Source: JBBDMW01 sp040878005
Lineage (GTDB): Bacteria; Chloroflexota; Dehalococcoidia; Lucifugimonadales; Lucifugimonadaceae
Direction: 5' to 3'
Assembly (NCBI GenBank): GCA_040878005.1
Contig: JBBDMW010000008.1
Span: 1-40,531, forward strand
Length of the DNA: 40,531 nt
Below the pieces are notes generated by a model. It did not search any database and had not been told where the DNA came from. It saw only the letters and a program-made list of their open reading frames with translations. Positions 34,537-40,531 of this stretch are shown piece after piece. A program made the translations under genes and the position numbers. The first letter of the stretch is position 1; each line of letters opens with the position of its first letter.

Positions 34537-35496
34537 TTACGGCCTGACCACGCTCTCCGGCGCGCTGCCGTCCCACACCCGCTGCATATTCTCGAATGCG
34601 AAGGCCACGCGACGCGGGTAGCTCTCCCAGCTCTTGCCCGCAACGTGTGGCGCGACCACCACGTTGTCCAGCTTGAGCAGCGGGTTGTTCGGGCCCACCG
34701 GCTCCTGCTCGAACACGTCCAGCCCCGCGCCCCAGATGCGGTTCGACGTCAACGCCTCGTGAAGCGCTTCCTCGTCCACCACCGGCCCGCGACATGTGTT
34801 GACCAGCACTGCCGATGGCTTCATAAGCTCAAGCTCGCGCCTGCCGATCATCTTTCGTGTGTCCGGCGTCAGCGGCACGTGCAGCGTAACCACGTCAGAC
34901 TCGCTCAGCAGCTCATCCAGTTCCACGCGCCGCGCCCCGTACTGCTCTGCGGCGGGCGACTGCACGATGTCCGTGTACAGGGTGGTGGTTTCGAAACCTC
35001 TCAGCAGGCGCGCCACGGTGGTGCCTATTCGGCCCGCTCCCACTATGCCCACCGTCTTGCCGAATAGCTCGTACGTATTGTTGCCATCCAACTCCGGCTT
35101 CATCCACGCTCCGCCCCGCGTGTCCCTGTCGGCGTCCACCATGTGGCGGAGCGTCGAGAGCATGAGTGTCATGGCAAACTCCGCCACCGGCATGGCGTTG
35201 GCTCCGCCATTGTTGGCCACCGGTATGCCAAGCTCGCCGGCCAGCTTGAGATTGACACCGTCATACCCGGCTGAGCACAACTGCACCAGCTTGACCTTCT
35301 TCGAAGCGCGCAGCACCGGGTCCGTGACGCCGTGGCCAAACACCAGGATGAAGTCGGAGTCGGATGCCGCCTCCGTCACCTCGTCCTCGGGCGACTTGCC
35401 GGTCTTCACAACCAGGTCCCACCCTCCCGGCTTCTTTTCTTCCGCCAGGTCAAGCAGTGGCAGAGCGGGGCCAGAAAATACAAGAACCTTGGGCAC
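34537..35496 (-). CDS. D-isomer-specific 2-hydroxyacid dehydrogenase, paralog C
   Basis: The first gene of the three-gene tandem on the minus strand. The Rossmann motif is VGIVGAGRIGTTVA, then TTLYTDIVQSPAAEQYGA. Catalytic Arg is in VNTCRGPVVDE, Glu in LDVFEQEPVGPNN and His in VVAPHVAGKS. The length of 319 residues is close to the family norm. The start is GTG 35496 with GGAGG 9 bases upstream, and a TACAAT box lies about 70 bases upstream, so the operon may start here. The catalytic residues are complete. Confidence 0.88.
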   Translation of the reverse strand: MPKVLVFSGPALPLLDLAEEKKPGGWDLVVKTGKSPEDEVTEAASDSDFILVFGHGVTDPVLRASKKVKLVQLCSAGYDGVNLKLAGELGIPVANNGGANAMPVAEFAMTLMLSTLRHMVDADRDTRGGAWMKPELDGNNTYELFGKTVGIVGAGRIGTTVARLLRGFETTTLYTDIVQSPAAEQYGARRVELDELLSESDVVTLHVPLTPDTRKMIGRRELELMKPSAVLVNTCRGPVVDEEALHEALTSNRIWGAGLDVFEQEPVGPNNPLLKLDNVVVAPHVAGKSWESYPRRVAFAFENMQRVWDGSAPESVVRP

Positions 35497-35556
35497 TGGA
35501 ACAGCCTCCGCTGAGATCGCGTAAACATTTGCGGCAACCCGGCCTGTGCCGGGACC

Positions 35557-35570
35557 GGGCGCATTGTAGC
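35557..35570 (-). promoter_or_regulatory. candidate -10 region of the dehydrogenase operon
   Basis: The minus strand reads GCTACAATGCGCCC with a TACAAT box at 35568-35563, about 70 bases upstream of the GTG at 35496. The 14-base string is identical to that at 28897-28910. No recognisable -35 box. Confidence 0.4.
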
Positions 35571-35671
35571 AACGTCTGCTGAGATGTCTCGCTCATGCGT
35601 CCATCACGCCTGCTGCGCCTTCGAATGACGTAGCATGACCGCTCATACAGGCACTGAAAGGCGGTAAGGGA

Positions 35672-36567
35672 ATGCCCGCTGGACGCAACAGGATGTACGA
35701 CGAGTTCGCCCACCTGTGGACGCTCATCAGCGCTCCCGAAGAGTATGCAGAGGAAGCCTCCCACTGGCGTGAGGCCCTTCGCGCGAAGCTCGGGCCGGGC
35801 CGCCACGAGATTCTCGAGTTGGGCGTGGGCGGCGGCAACAACCTGTCCCACCTCACACGCGACTTCCAGGCCACCGCCGTGGATATCTCGCCGAAGATGC
35901 TCGAAAACTCCACTCGCCTCAACCCGGGTGTCGAGCACCACGTTGGAGACATGCGCTCCGTCCGGCTTGGCCGCTCCTTTGACGCAGTGCTGATCCATGA
36001 CGCCGTCGCTTACATGCTCACGGAGGCAGACCTGGAGGCCACGTTCAACACCGCCCGTGCCCACCTCCGTACCGGCGGCGTCTTCGTAACTGCGCCAGAC
36101 TGGTTCTCTGAAACGTTCACCGGCACGACCGTCTCTCATGCCACCCGGAGCGACGGCGACACTGAACTGACCTACGTTGAATATGATTACGACCCTGACC
36201 CGTCAGATACGACCATCGAGACGGTCTTCCTATACTTCATCAGGCAACGCGGCGGCCTGCGTATCGAAGAAGACCGCCACACCACCGGCCTGTTCCCCAT
36301 TGCCACCTGGGTANNNNNNNNNNNNNNNNNNNNNNNNNNNNNNNNNNNNNNNNNNNNNNNNNNNNNNNNNNNNNNNNNNNNNNNNNNNNNNNNNNNNNNN
36401 NNNNNNNNNNNNNGCGTATCGAAGAAGACCGCCACACCACCGGCCTGTTCCCCATTGCCACCTGGGTAGGCCTCATGGAGAAGGTGGGCTTCGATGTCGA
36501 GAAGCTCCCTTACCCGGTCCATGATGACGGCCACGACGCGTATCTCCTGGCTGGCACGGTCCCGTAG
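35672..36567 (+). CDS. class I SAM-dependent methyltransferase, interrupted by a scaffold gap
   Basis: The 5' part (35672-36313) shows ILELGVGGGNNLSHLT as SAM motif I (about 47-62), AVDISPKMLENS, FDAVLIHDAVAYM and TAPDWFSETF. The frame is then lost in 100 N. If the gap and one copy of the flanking 55-bp duplication are removed, the reading continues in frame from ATWV to GLMEKVGFDVEKLPYP and a stop at 36565-36567. That gives an uninterrupted protein of 246 residues, a normal length. So the gene is probably intact in the organism. The ATG at 35693 (MYDEFAHLW) is an alternative start, close to where homologs tend to begin. The substrate is unknown. Confidence 0.82.
36259..36468. repeat. 55-bp exact duplication flanking the N gap (assembly artefact)
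   Basis: Bases 36259-36313 and 36414-36468 are identical over 55 positions, and only N lies between them. The repeat sits inside a methyltransferase gene whose frame is restored when one copy is deleted. This is the pattern left when two contigs sharing an end k-mer are scaffolded without merging. Confidence 0.9.
36314..36413. other. scaffold gap of 100 N
   Basis: Exactly 100 undetermined bases. The round length indicates a placeholder, not a measured distance. The true gap is probably zero, as the flanking sequences overlap by 55 bases. Confidence 0.97.
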
Positions 36568-36595
36568 TTGTTCCATCGCCTGTGTGCGTTACATC

Positions 36596-36786
36596 TGGCC
36601 GCTTTTGGCGGCCATTGTCCCCACGTCCACACCAGGTCTCTCGTTTTTACTTGCTTCTCACGACCCGCTGTCGCGGGTGCCCCGACTCTTGGAGGCTCGG
36701 GTTTTTACTTGCTTCGCTTCGGACAATGGGCGGCTCGGGGTGTGGCCGCTCTGCGGCCATTTGCCCCGCCCCGCACCGGGTCTCTC
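36596..36786. repeat. two diverged copies of a palindrome-headed intergenic repeat
   Basis: Both copies start with TGGCCGC and GCGGCCA forming a hairpin (loops of 5 and 3 bases), then ATT(T)G-CCCC, a C-rich spacer and CACC-GGTCTCTC. Copy 1 is 36596-36642 and copy 2 is 36743-36786, about 147 bases apart. Within the interval the 15-mer GTTTTTACTTGCTTC occurs at 36643-36657 and 36701-36715. This looks like a dispersed REP-like element rather than coding DNA. Confidence 0.6.
36681..36706 (+). terminator. possible intrinsic terminator within the repeat region
   Basis: CCCGA (36681-36685) pairs with TCGGG (36697-36701), followed at once by TTTTT (36702-36706). It lies about 115 bases after the methyltransferase stop. 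The stem is short and part of the repeat, so function is uncertain. Confidence 0.4.
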
Positions 36787-37101
36787 CGCTTCGGTCGAGA
36801 CGACAAGGCGGCGGGGTGACTTGGTGGTGTGGGTGGGTTACCAAGACAGCCCCGCCCAAGTCATTCCACCTCGTGTTTTCTCTGTCCCTCTATTTCAATA
36901 TACGTACATCTGTTCTTGTTGTCAAGAAGTAGTGGCGAGAGGTTTGGGTTGTGGTGCGGCGATGCCTGGGTTGATCGGCCTTGGCCACATCCACATCCAC
37001 GGCCGGTGCATAGTTGCGCGTCGGCTGGTCAGAAGTGGGAGTCGGTCTGCATGCCGGCGGCGTGGCGATCCTTGCCTGAACGCCAGGCGAACCCGTCGCC
37101 G

Positions 37102-38682
37102 TCACACCCCCGGCGTGTACTGGCAATCCAGTTCAAACGGGTACAGCGGCACCCGCCGCCGGTGGTACGTGAACGTCGATAGGTCTGCCGTGGTGACGCC
37201 CGGCGTGTTGGCCAGGATGATCTCGGCCGCAATTGGCTGGTAGGCGGGCCGAGGCGATGAAACGCCCTTCGCCACCACCACCCGGAACTCCTCCGGCCGA
37301 ATGCCAATCTGGTACATCTGGCCCCGGCTGGTGTTGCCGGCCCGGCGGGACGTGAGTAGCAGTGTCTGACCGCCCTCGGTGTCCAGCCGTGCGCACGTCC
37401 CTGAGTTGAAGTAACGTGCCCCGCCGTGGTTCGGGCCCGTGTCTTCGAACCGGCCATCAGACAGGGCACGCACCGTGCCGGTGACATGCACTGGCTTCCC
37501 GTGCATGTCATCCGTCTTTGCCCCCACGTCCAGGCTTACCCGGTTCCCGACACCCGCCTTTACGCATGCCTCAACCGCCTCGGGGTCGTAGAGCGACTGG
37601 AGGTAGCCCGAAACGCCCTGCTTGACTGCCTCTTCCAGCAGGAATGTGGAATCTGCCGATGACCCTCCGCCAATGTTGTCACCCACATCCATGATGACTA
37701 TGGGCCCCAGGTGCGCGTGGTCGGTGTCGCGTGGCGGAACCGCAAGCGCTGTGCCATCTGCAGGTACCGGGTTCTGCACTCCGGCAGGCTTGGGGCTAAC
37801 GTACTTCTCGGACGCCAGCCGTATCGCCTCTGCCGGGCCGGGGATGTCCATGTTCATCTCGTCGCGCCGCGCCCACGCCCTCTCCGCCATCCACATTGCC
37901 GCAGACCTGGCCGCCGCCTCGTCGCCGTCTGCAATCGCCATGAAGCTCATGCCCATCTCCGCCACATCGGCATAGGGGTACCCTTCCGCCACTGACGTGT
38001 CCAGGATTCCCTCGCGCAGGTTTGCCTCCTCCGCATCCTTCACCAGTGAGAGCATTGGCTCCTCGCCGGTGAACTGCTTGACTATGTTGACGACCATCGG
38101 CGGCATCTCGATCCACTGCACCGGCTTGATCTCGCCCTTCGCAGCTCGGTAAATAAGCTCGGCGGTCTTGCGGCCACGGATGCGTGTGTCAAGGTGCGGG
38201 CACGTGCGCCACACAACACATACATCGGTATTGGCAACCACCTCTTTGGACAGGTTTGCGTGCATGTCCAGCGTGATTCCCACCGGCACGTTCGGGCCGA
38301 CAATTTCACGCACTGCCCTGGTGAACTCACCGTCCATGTCCGGGAACTCCTCGGACACCGCGGCCCCGTGGTTGGAGATGAGCACAGCGTCCCACGGCCC
38401 TTCGTCACGCAGCATGCCGAACATTTCGCTGGTCAGCCGGTCGTAGGCGTCTTTGGTGATGGTTCCAATTGGCCCCGTCCGGCCGTAGCTGAGCGGGACG
38501 AGATCAAACCCATGCTCCTTCGCCATGTCCGCATAGCCCGCAATGGTGTACTGCGAGTCCGCGTACCGCTTCAGAATGTCGTCCCGGCGCAGGATCTCGC
38601 TCTTCTCAAACTGGCCGTAGTCGGCAGGGACGCGGGAAAAGGTGTTGGTCTCGTGCGAGATGCCAAGCAGGGCGAAGCGCAT
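37102..38682 (-). CDS. MlrC-like M81 family metallohydrolase
   Basis: A zinc enzyme of the microcystinase C (MlrC/peptidase M81) family. In Sphingomonas it hydrolyses the Adda-containing product of microcystin; in most bacteria the substrate is unknown. The protein starts MRFALLGISHETNTFS, which is typical. The zinc ligands are Asp139, His141 (ITLDMHANLS) and His163 (CPHLDTR), with the same spacing as the ligands described for MlrC. Further family signatures are VLISNHGAAVS and MDVGDNIGGGSSAD. Length is 526 residues. The start, ATG 38682, has GGAGG 7 bases upstream. It is transcribed away from the MBL-HhH lipoprotein. Confidence 0.88.
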   Translation of the reverse strand: MRFALLGISHETNTFSRVPADYGQFEKSEILRRDDILKRYADSQYTIAGYADMAKEHGFDLVPLSYGRTGPIGTITKDAYDRLTSEMFGMLRDEGPWDAVLISNHGAAVSEEFPDMDGEFTRAVREIVGPNVPVGITLDMHANLSKEVVANTDVCVVWRTCPHLDTRIRGRKTAELIYRAAKGEIKPVQWIEMPPMVVNIVKQFTGEEPMLSLVKDAEEANLREGILDTSVAEGYPYADVAEMGMSFMAIADGDEAAARSAAMWMAERAWARRDEMNMDIPGPAEAIRLASEKYVSPKPAGVQNPVPADGTALAVPPRDTDHAHLGPIVIMDVGDNIGGGSSADSTFLLEEAVKQGVSGYLQSLYDPEAVEACVKAGVGNRVSLDVGAKTDDMHGKPVHVTGTVRALSDGRFEDTGPNHGGARYFNSGTCARLDTEGGQTLLLTSRRAGNTSRGQMYQIGIRPEEFRVVVAKGVSSPRPAYQPIAAEIILANTPGVTTADLSTFTYHRRRVPLYPFELDCQYTPGV

Positions 38683-38732
38683 TCTGAATCCTCCGGGCGG
38701 GCCAATGTGGTCCGGTTGTGGTCGCAGGCCGC

Positions 38733-38738
38733 AATATA
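38733..38738 (-). promoter_or_regulatory. candidate -10 box for the MlrC-like gene
   Basis: The minus strand reads TATATT, about 50 bases before the ATG at 38682. No -35 box fits at 16-18 bases, so the call is weak. Confidence 0.3.
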
Positions 38739-38901
38739 CATGCGCGCGCCGCCCAATGTTTAGCGCGCTCGTGTCCTGCCATCAAGAGGCGGACCGCGGC
38801 CGATAATTCACGACAGCCATGCTGCTTGCGAGTAATCTTGATGCAGTGGCTGTTCGTAGAAGAAGTAGTGTCGCTAAAAAATGGGCTGGGTGGTCGTGAA
38901 T

Positions 38902-40077
38902 ATGCCGCGCAGGTTCGCAATGCAGGTGGCGGCCGCCGTTCTCCTGGCGCTTTTTGTCGCTGGGTGTGATGCCACCGTTGTCCCGGCAGACCCTTCGCCA
39001 ACCCCTGCCGTCACAGCCTCCGCCTCTACAACGCCGTCCCCCACAACTCAGCCAACGCCCACGCCGGACAGGCGCCCCCTGACGGTCCACTTCATCGATG
39101 TAGCCCAGGGCGACGCGACGCTCCTCCAGGGGCCTGGCTTCAACATATTGATCGACGCCGGCCGCCATGACCGTAGTGATGTGGTCCCTTATCTCCAGTC
39201 CACCGGCATAACGTCCATCGATCTCCTGGTGGGCACCCACGGGCACGCTGACCACATCGGCCAGTTTCCGCAGGTGCTCGAAACCTTCCCCGTGTCAGAG
39301 GTCTGGCTTTCCGGCGAGATACCCCTCACGCGCACGTTTGAGAGGGCCATTGATGCCATAACTGCGTCCGATGCCGGCTACCACGAACCTCAGGCCGGTG
39401 AGGTGTTCGAGTTCGGTTCAGCCCGCGTCGAAGTCGTGAACCCGGACCAGCTCAGTGGAGACGCCCATAAAAGTTCGGTCAGTCTCCGGATCATCTACGG
39501 CGAGGTCGCATTCATGTTCACCGGGGACGCAGAGACTGAGACTGAGCATGCAATGATCGAACGGGGCCACGATCTGCGGTCCCATGTTCTCCAGGCAGGC
39601 CACCACGGATCACGCACGTCGTCCAGCACTGAATTCCTTGAGGCCGTCCAGCCTGAGGTCACCATCTACTCCGCAGCCGAAGGGAACAGCTACGGACACC
39701 CGCACCCGGAGGCCGTCATCCGCATGGCAGAGGCAGGGACGGAGATCTACGGAACCAATGGGCACGGCACGATACTGGTAATCACTGACGGAACCACTTA
39801 TGAAGTCCATGCTGAGCGGAGCTTCACGGTGCCGGTGCCGACTCCCATGCCCACATCGTCCATCGCCGCAACCGGGTGCAGCGATGGTCAGGTCGACATC
39901 AACACCGCATCCCCGGAGGAACTGACGGACATCATCCACATCGGAGAGGATGGCGCTGAGCAACTGGTCGAGATCAGGCCGTTTGAGACACTGGATGAAT
40001 TGCTGCAGATCAGCGGGATAGGCCCAGCCCGCCTTGATGACATCAGGAGCGAGGGCCTGGCCTGTATCGCAGACTGA
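38902..40077 (+). CDS. secreted lipoprotein: ComEC-like metallo-beta-lactamase domain plus ComEA-like helix-hairpin-helix
   Basis: The start is ATG 38902 (GGTGG 8 bases upstream; ATG 38881 is the alternative). The signal peptide ends in VAGC (Cys22), then a Pro/Thr linker to about residue 60. An MBL domain follows: VHFIDVAQGDATLL, GTHGHADHIG (H113, H115, D117 and H118), FMFTGDAE, and LQAGHHGSRTS, resembling the MBL domain of ComEC and its secreted relatives. After a second linker, the C-terminal 60 residues are a ComEA-type helix-hairpin-helix domain (VDINTASPEELTDI, LQISGIGPARLDDI). A DNA-binding nuclease-like function outside the cell is an inference. It is followed after 12 bases by DUF3006. 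Confidence 0.85.
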   Translation: MPRRFAMQVAAAVLLALFVAGCDATVVPADPSPTPAVTASASTTPSPTTQPTPTPDRRPLTVHFIDVAQGDATLLQGPGFNILIDAGRHDRSDVVPYLQSTGITSIDLLVGTHGHADHIGQFPQVLETFPVSEVWLSGEIPLTRTFERAIDAITASDAGYHEPQAGEVFEFGSARVEVVNPDQLSGDAHKSSVSLRIIYGEVAFMFTGDAETETEHAMIERGHDLRSHVLQAGHHGSRTSSSTEFLEAVQPEVTIYSAAEGNSYGHPHPEAVIRMAEAGTEIYGTNGHGTILVITDGTTYEVHAERSFTVPVPTPMPTSSIAATGCSDGQVDINTASPEELTDIIHIGEDGAEQLVEIRPFETLDELLQISGIGPARLDDIRSEGLACIAD

Positions 40078-40089
40078 GGAACAACCAGC

Positions 40090-40347
40090 ATGGACGAACA
40101 GGCAGTAATCGACCGCTTCGTGGATGACGCCCAAGCGGTTCTGCTCGTGGGCGAACAAGAGATCGAGCACATTGTGCCGGTCACGGCGCTGCCGCCAGGC
40201 GCACAGCCGGGCACTTGGCTGAATGTGCGCTTCGACGGCGATACGCTGGTTGAGGCAGTGGTCGACGAGGTGGAAACTGAGCGCGTGCGCGAGCGCCTTT
40301 CAGAAAAGATGAACCGCCTGCGCTCCAGGGGCCGCCGTGTCGATTAG
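40090..40347 (+). CDS. DUF3006 protein
   Basis: A small acidic protein of 85 residues, function unknown, with the DUF3006 pattern AVIDRFVDDAQAVLLVGEQE, then VPVTALPPGAQPGTWLNV and an Arg/Glu-rich C-terminal helix (ETERVRERLSEKMNRLRSRGR). DUF3006 genes often follow secreted ComEC-like MBL genes, as here. The start, ATG 40090, has GAGGAAC about 9 bases upstream, and the gene begins 12 bases after the preceding stop, so translation is probably coupled. The 184 bases after its stop hold no gene I recognise. Confidence 0.82.
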   Translation: MDEQAVIDRFVDDAQAVLLVGEQEIEHIVPVTALPPGAQPGTWLNVRFDGDTLVEAVVDEVETERVRERLSEKMNRLRSRGRRVD

Positions 40348-40531
40348 CCGCCTGCTTCTTACAGCCTTGGCATGAGCCCACGGACGTGTCGCTGGGTGTA
40401 ACCGCGCCGCCATGCTGAGCCAGTCGATAAGATGTGACCTGTCGCGTCCTGTAATGGTGCGGCGCCGGCCGGATGTCTGGACGCCGCCCATCGCCTTTAT
40501 TTAGCCAACAGCCTCAAGACGGGAAGCCTTG

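Larger units (their letters stand above)
36568..37101. other. 534-bp intergenic region with palindromes and repeats, no gene seen
   Basis: Lies between the convergent methyltransferase and MlrC-like genes. The left half has two diverged copies of a hairpin-headed unit (36596-36642 and 36743-36786), a repeated 15-mer, and other small hairpins. The right half, about 36880-37100, has an AT-rich patch near 36895-36925 and otherwise nothing recognisable. The short frames here have no homology I recognise. Confidence 0.7.

Noticed and set aside
32499..35067. Long plus-strand frames opposite the hydroxyacid dehydrogenases (32499-33593, 33606-34475, 34300-35067)
   Set aside because: They are rich in Arg, His, Leu and Val and lie antisense to genes with complete catalytic motifs; this is a codon-bias shadow.
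36900..37100. Small gene in the AT-rich patch left of the MlrC-like gene
   Set aside because: No ribosome binding site with a plausible start and no conserved motif; probably non-coding.
40348..40531. Gene at the right edge of the window (minus-strand frame 40300-40491)
   Set aside because: The translation has no recognisable motif and overlaps the DUF3006 gene end; the region is left as intergenic.

Overview
The window looks like a scaffold from a metagenome-assembled, high-GC member of the Chloroflexota, most likely a Dehalococcoidia/SAR202-type marine lineage. This rests on gene content and protein style: two tandem enolase-superfamily paralogs beside several 2-hydroxyacid dehydrogenases (expansions reported for SAR202), lipoproteins with Thr/Pro-rich linkers, a YchF-like protein with a GSGKT P-loop, and an ETHE1/rhodanese fusion. 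No rRNA, tRNA or phylogenetic marker long enough for a firm placement is visible, so the taxonomy is an inference. A run of exactly 100 N flanked by an exact 55-bp duplication shows that this is a scaffolded short-read assembly.

Layout. (1) 0-9.7 kb, plus strand, core genes: rplS, priA, def, a CCA-adding enzyme/poly(A) polymerase, secD-secF (overlapping by one base), nfo, then a small HExxH protein. (2) 10.2-19.5 kb: a minus-strand run of selB, a BsuPI-domain lipoprotein, a methyltransferase, hemW, an unknown protein, a YchF-like GTPase and a DUF1232 protein, then holA on plus. (3) 19.6-23.2 kb, a damaged stretch: a DUF3179 lipoprotein gene broken by a stop, a frameshift and a lost 3' end; a small lipoprotein; a PAS histidine kinase with a one-base frameshift; and a thioredoxin-fold lipoprotein. 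(4) 23.4-28.8 kb, minus strand, catabolic cluster: phosphotriesterase-homology hydrolase, extended SDR, beta-propeller protein and two mandelate-racemase-type enolase paralogs. (5) 29.0-36.6 kb: uppP, a persulfide-dioxygenase-like/rhodanese fusion, a methyltransferase, three tandem 2-hydroxyacid dehydrogenases and a methyltransferase containing the artificial gap. (6) 36.6-40.5 kb: an intergenic region with repeated palindromes, an MlrC-like M81 metallohydrolase, then a secreted metallo-beta-lactamase/helix-hairpin-helix lipoprotein followed by DUF3006.

How the genes may work together. Block 4 has the enzyme types expected for oxidation and dehydration of sugar acids: an SDR dehydrogenase, lactonase-like hydrolases and acid-sugar dehydratases. 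The three 2-hydroxyacid dehydrogenases and the MlrC-like hydrolase a few kilobases away could process keto/hydroxy acids or amide/peptide substrates. Substrates cannot be read from sequence. The most unusual points are this catabolic cluster, a SelB whose G4 motif lacks the guanine-specifying Asp, a SecD with a roughly 215-residue insertion in its first periplasmic domain, and the secreted MBL-HhH protein. No CRISPR array, insertion sequence, prophage or classic defence system was seen.
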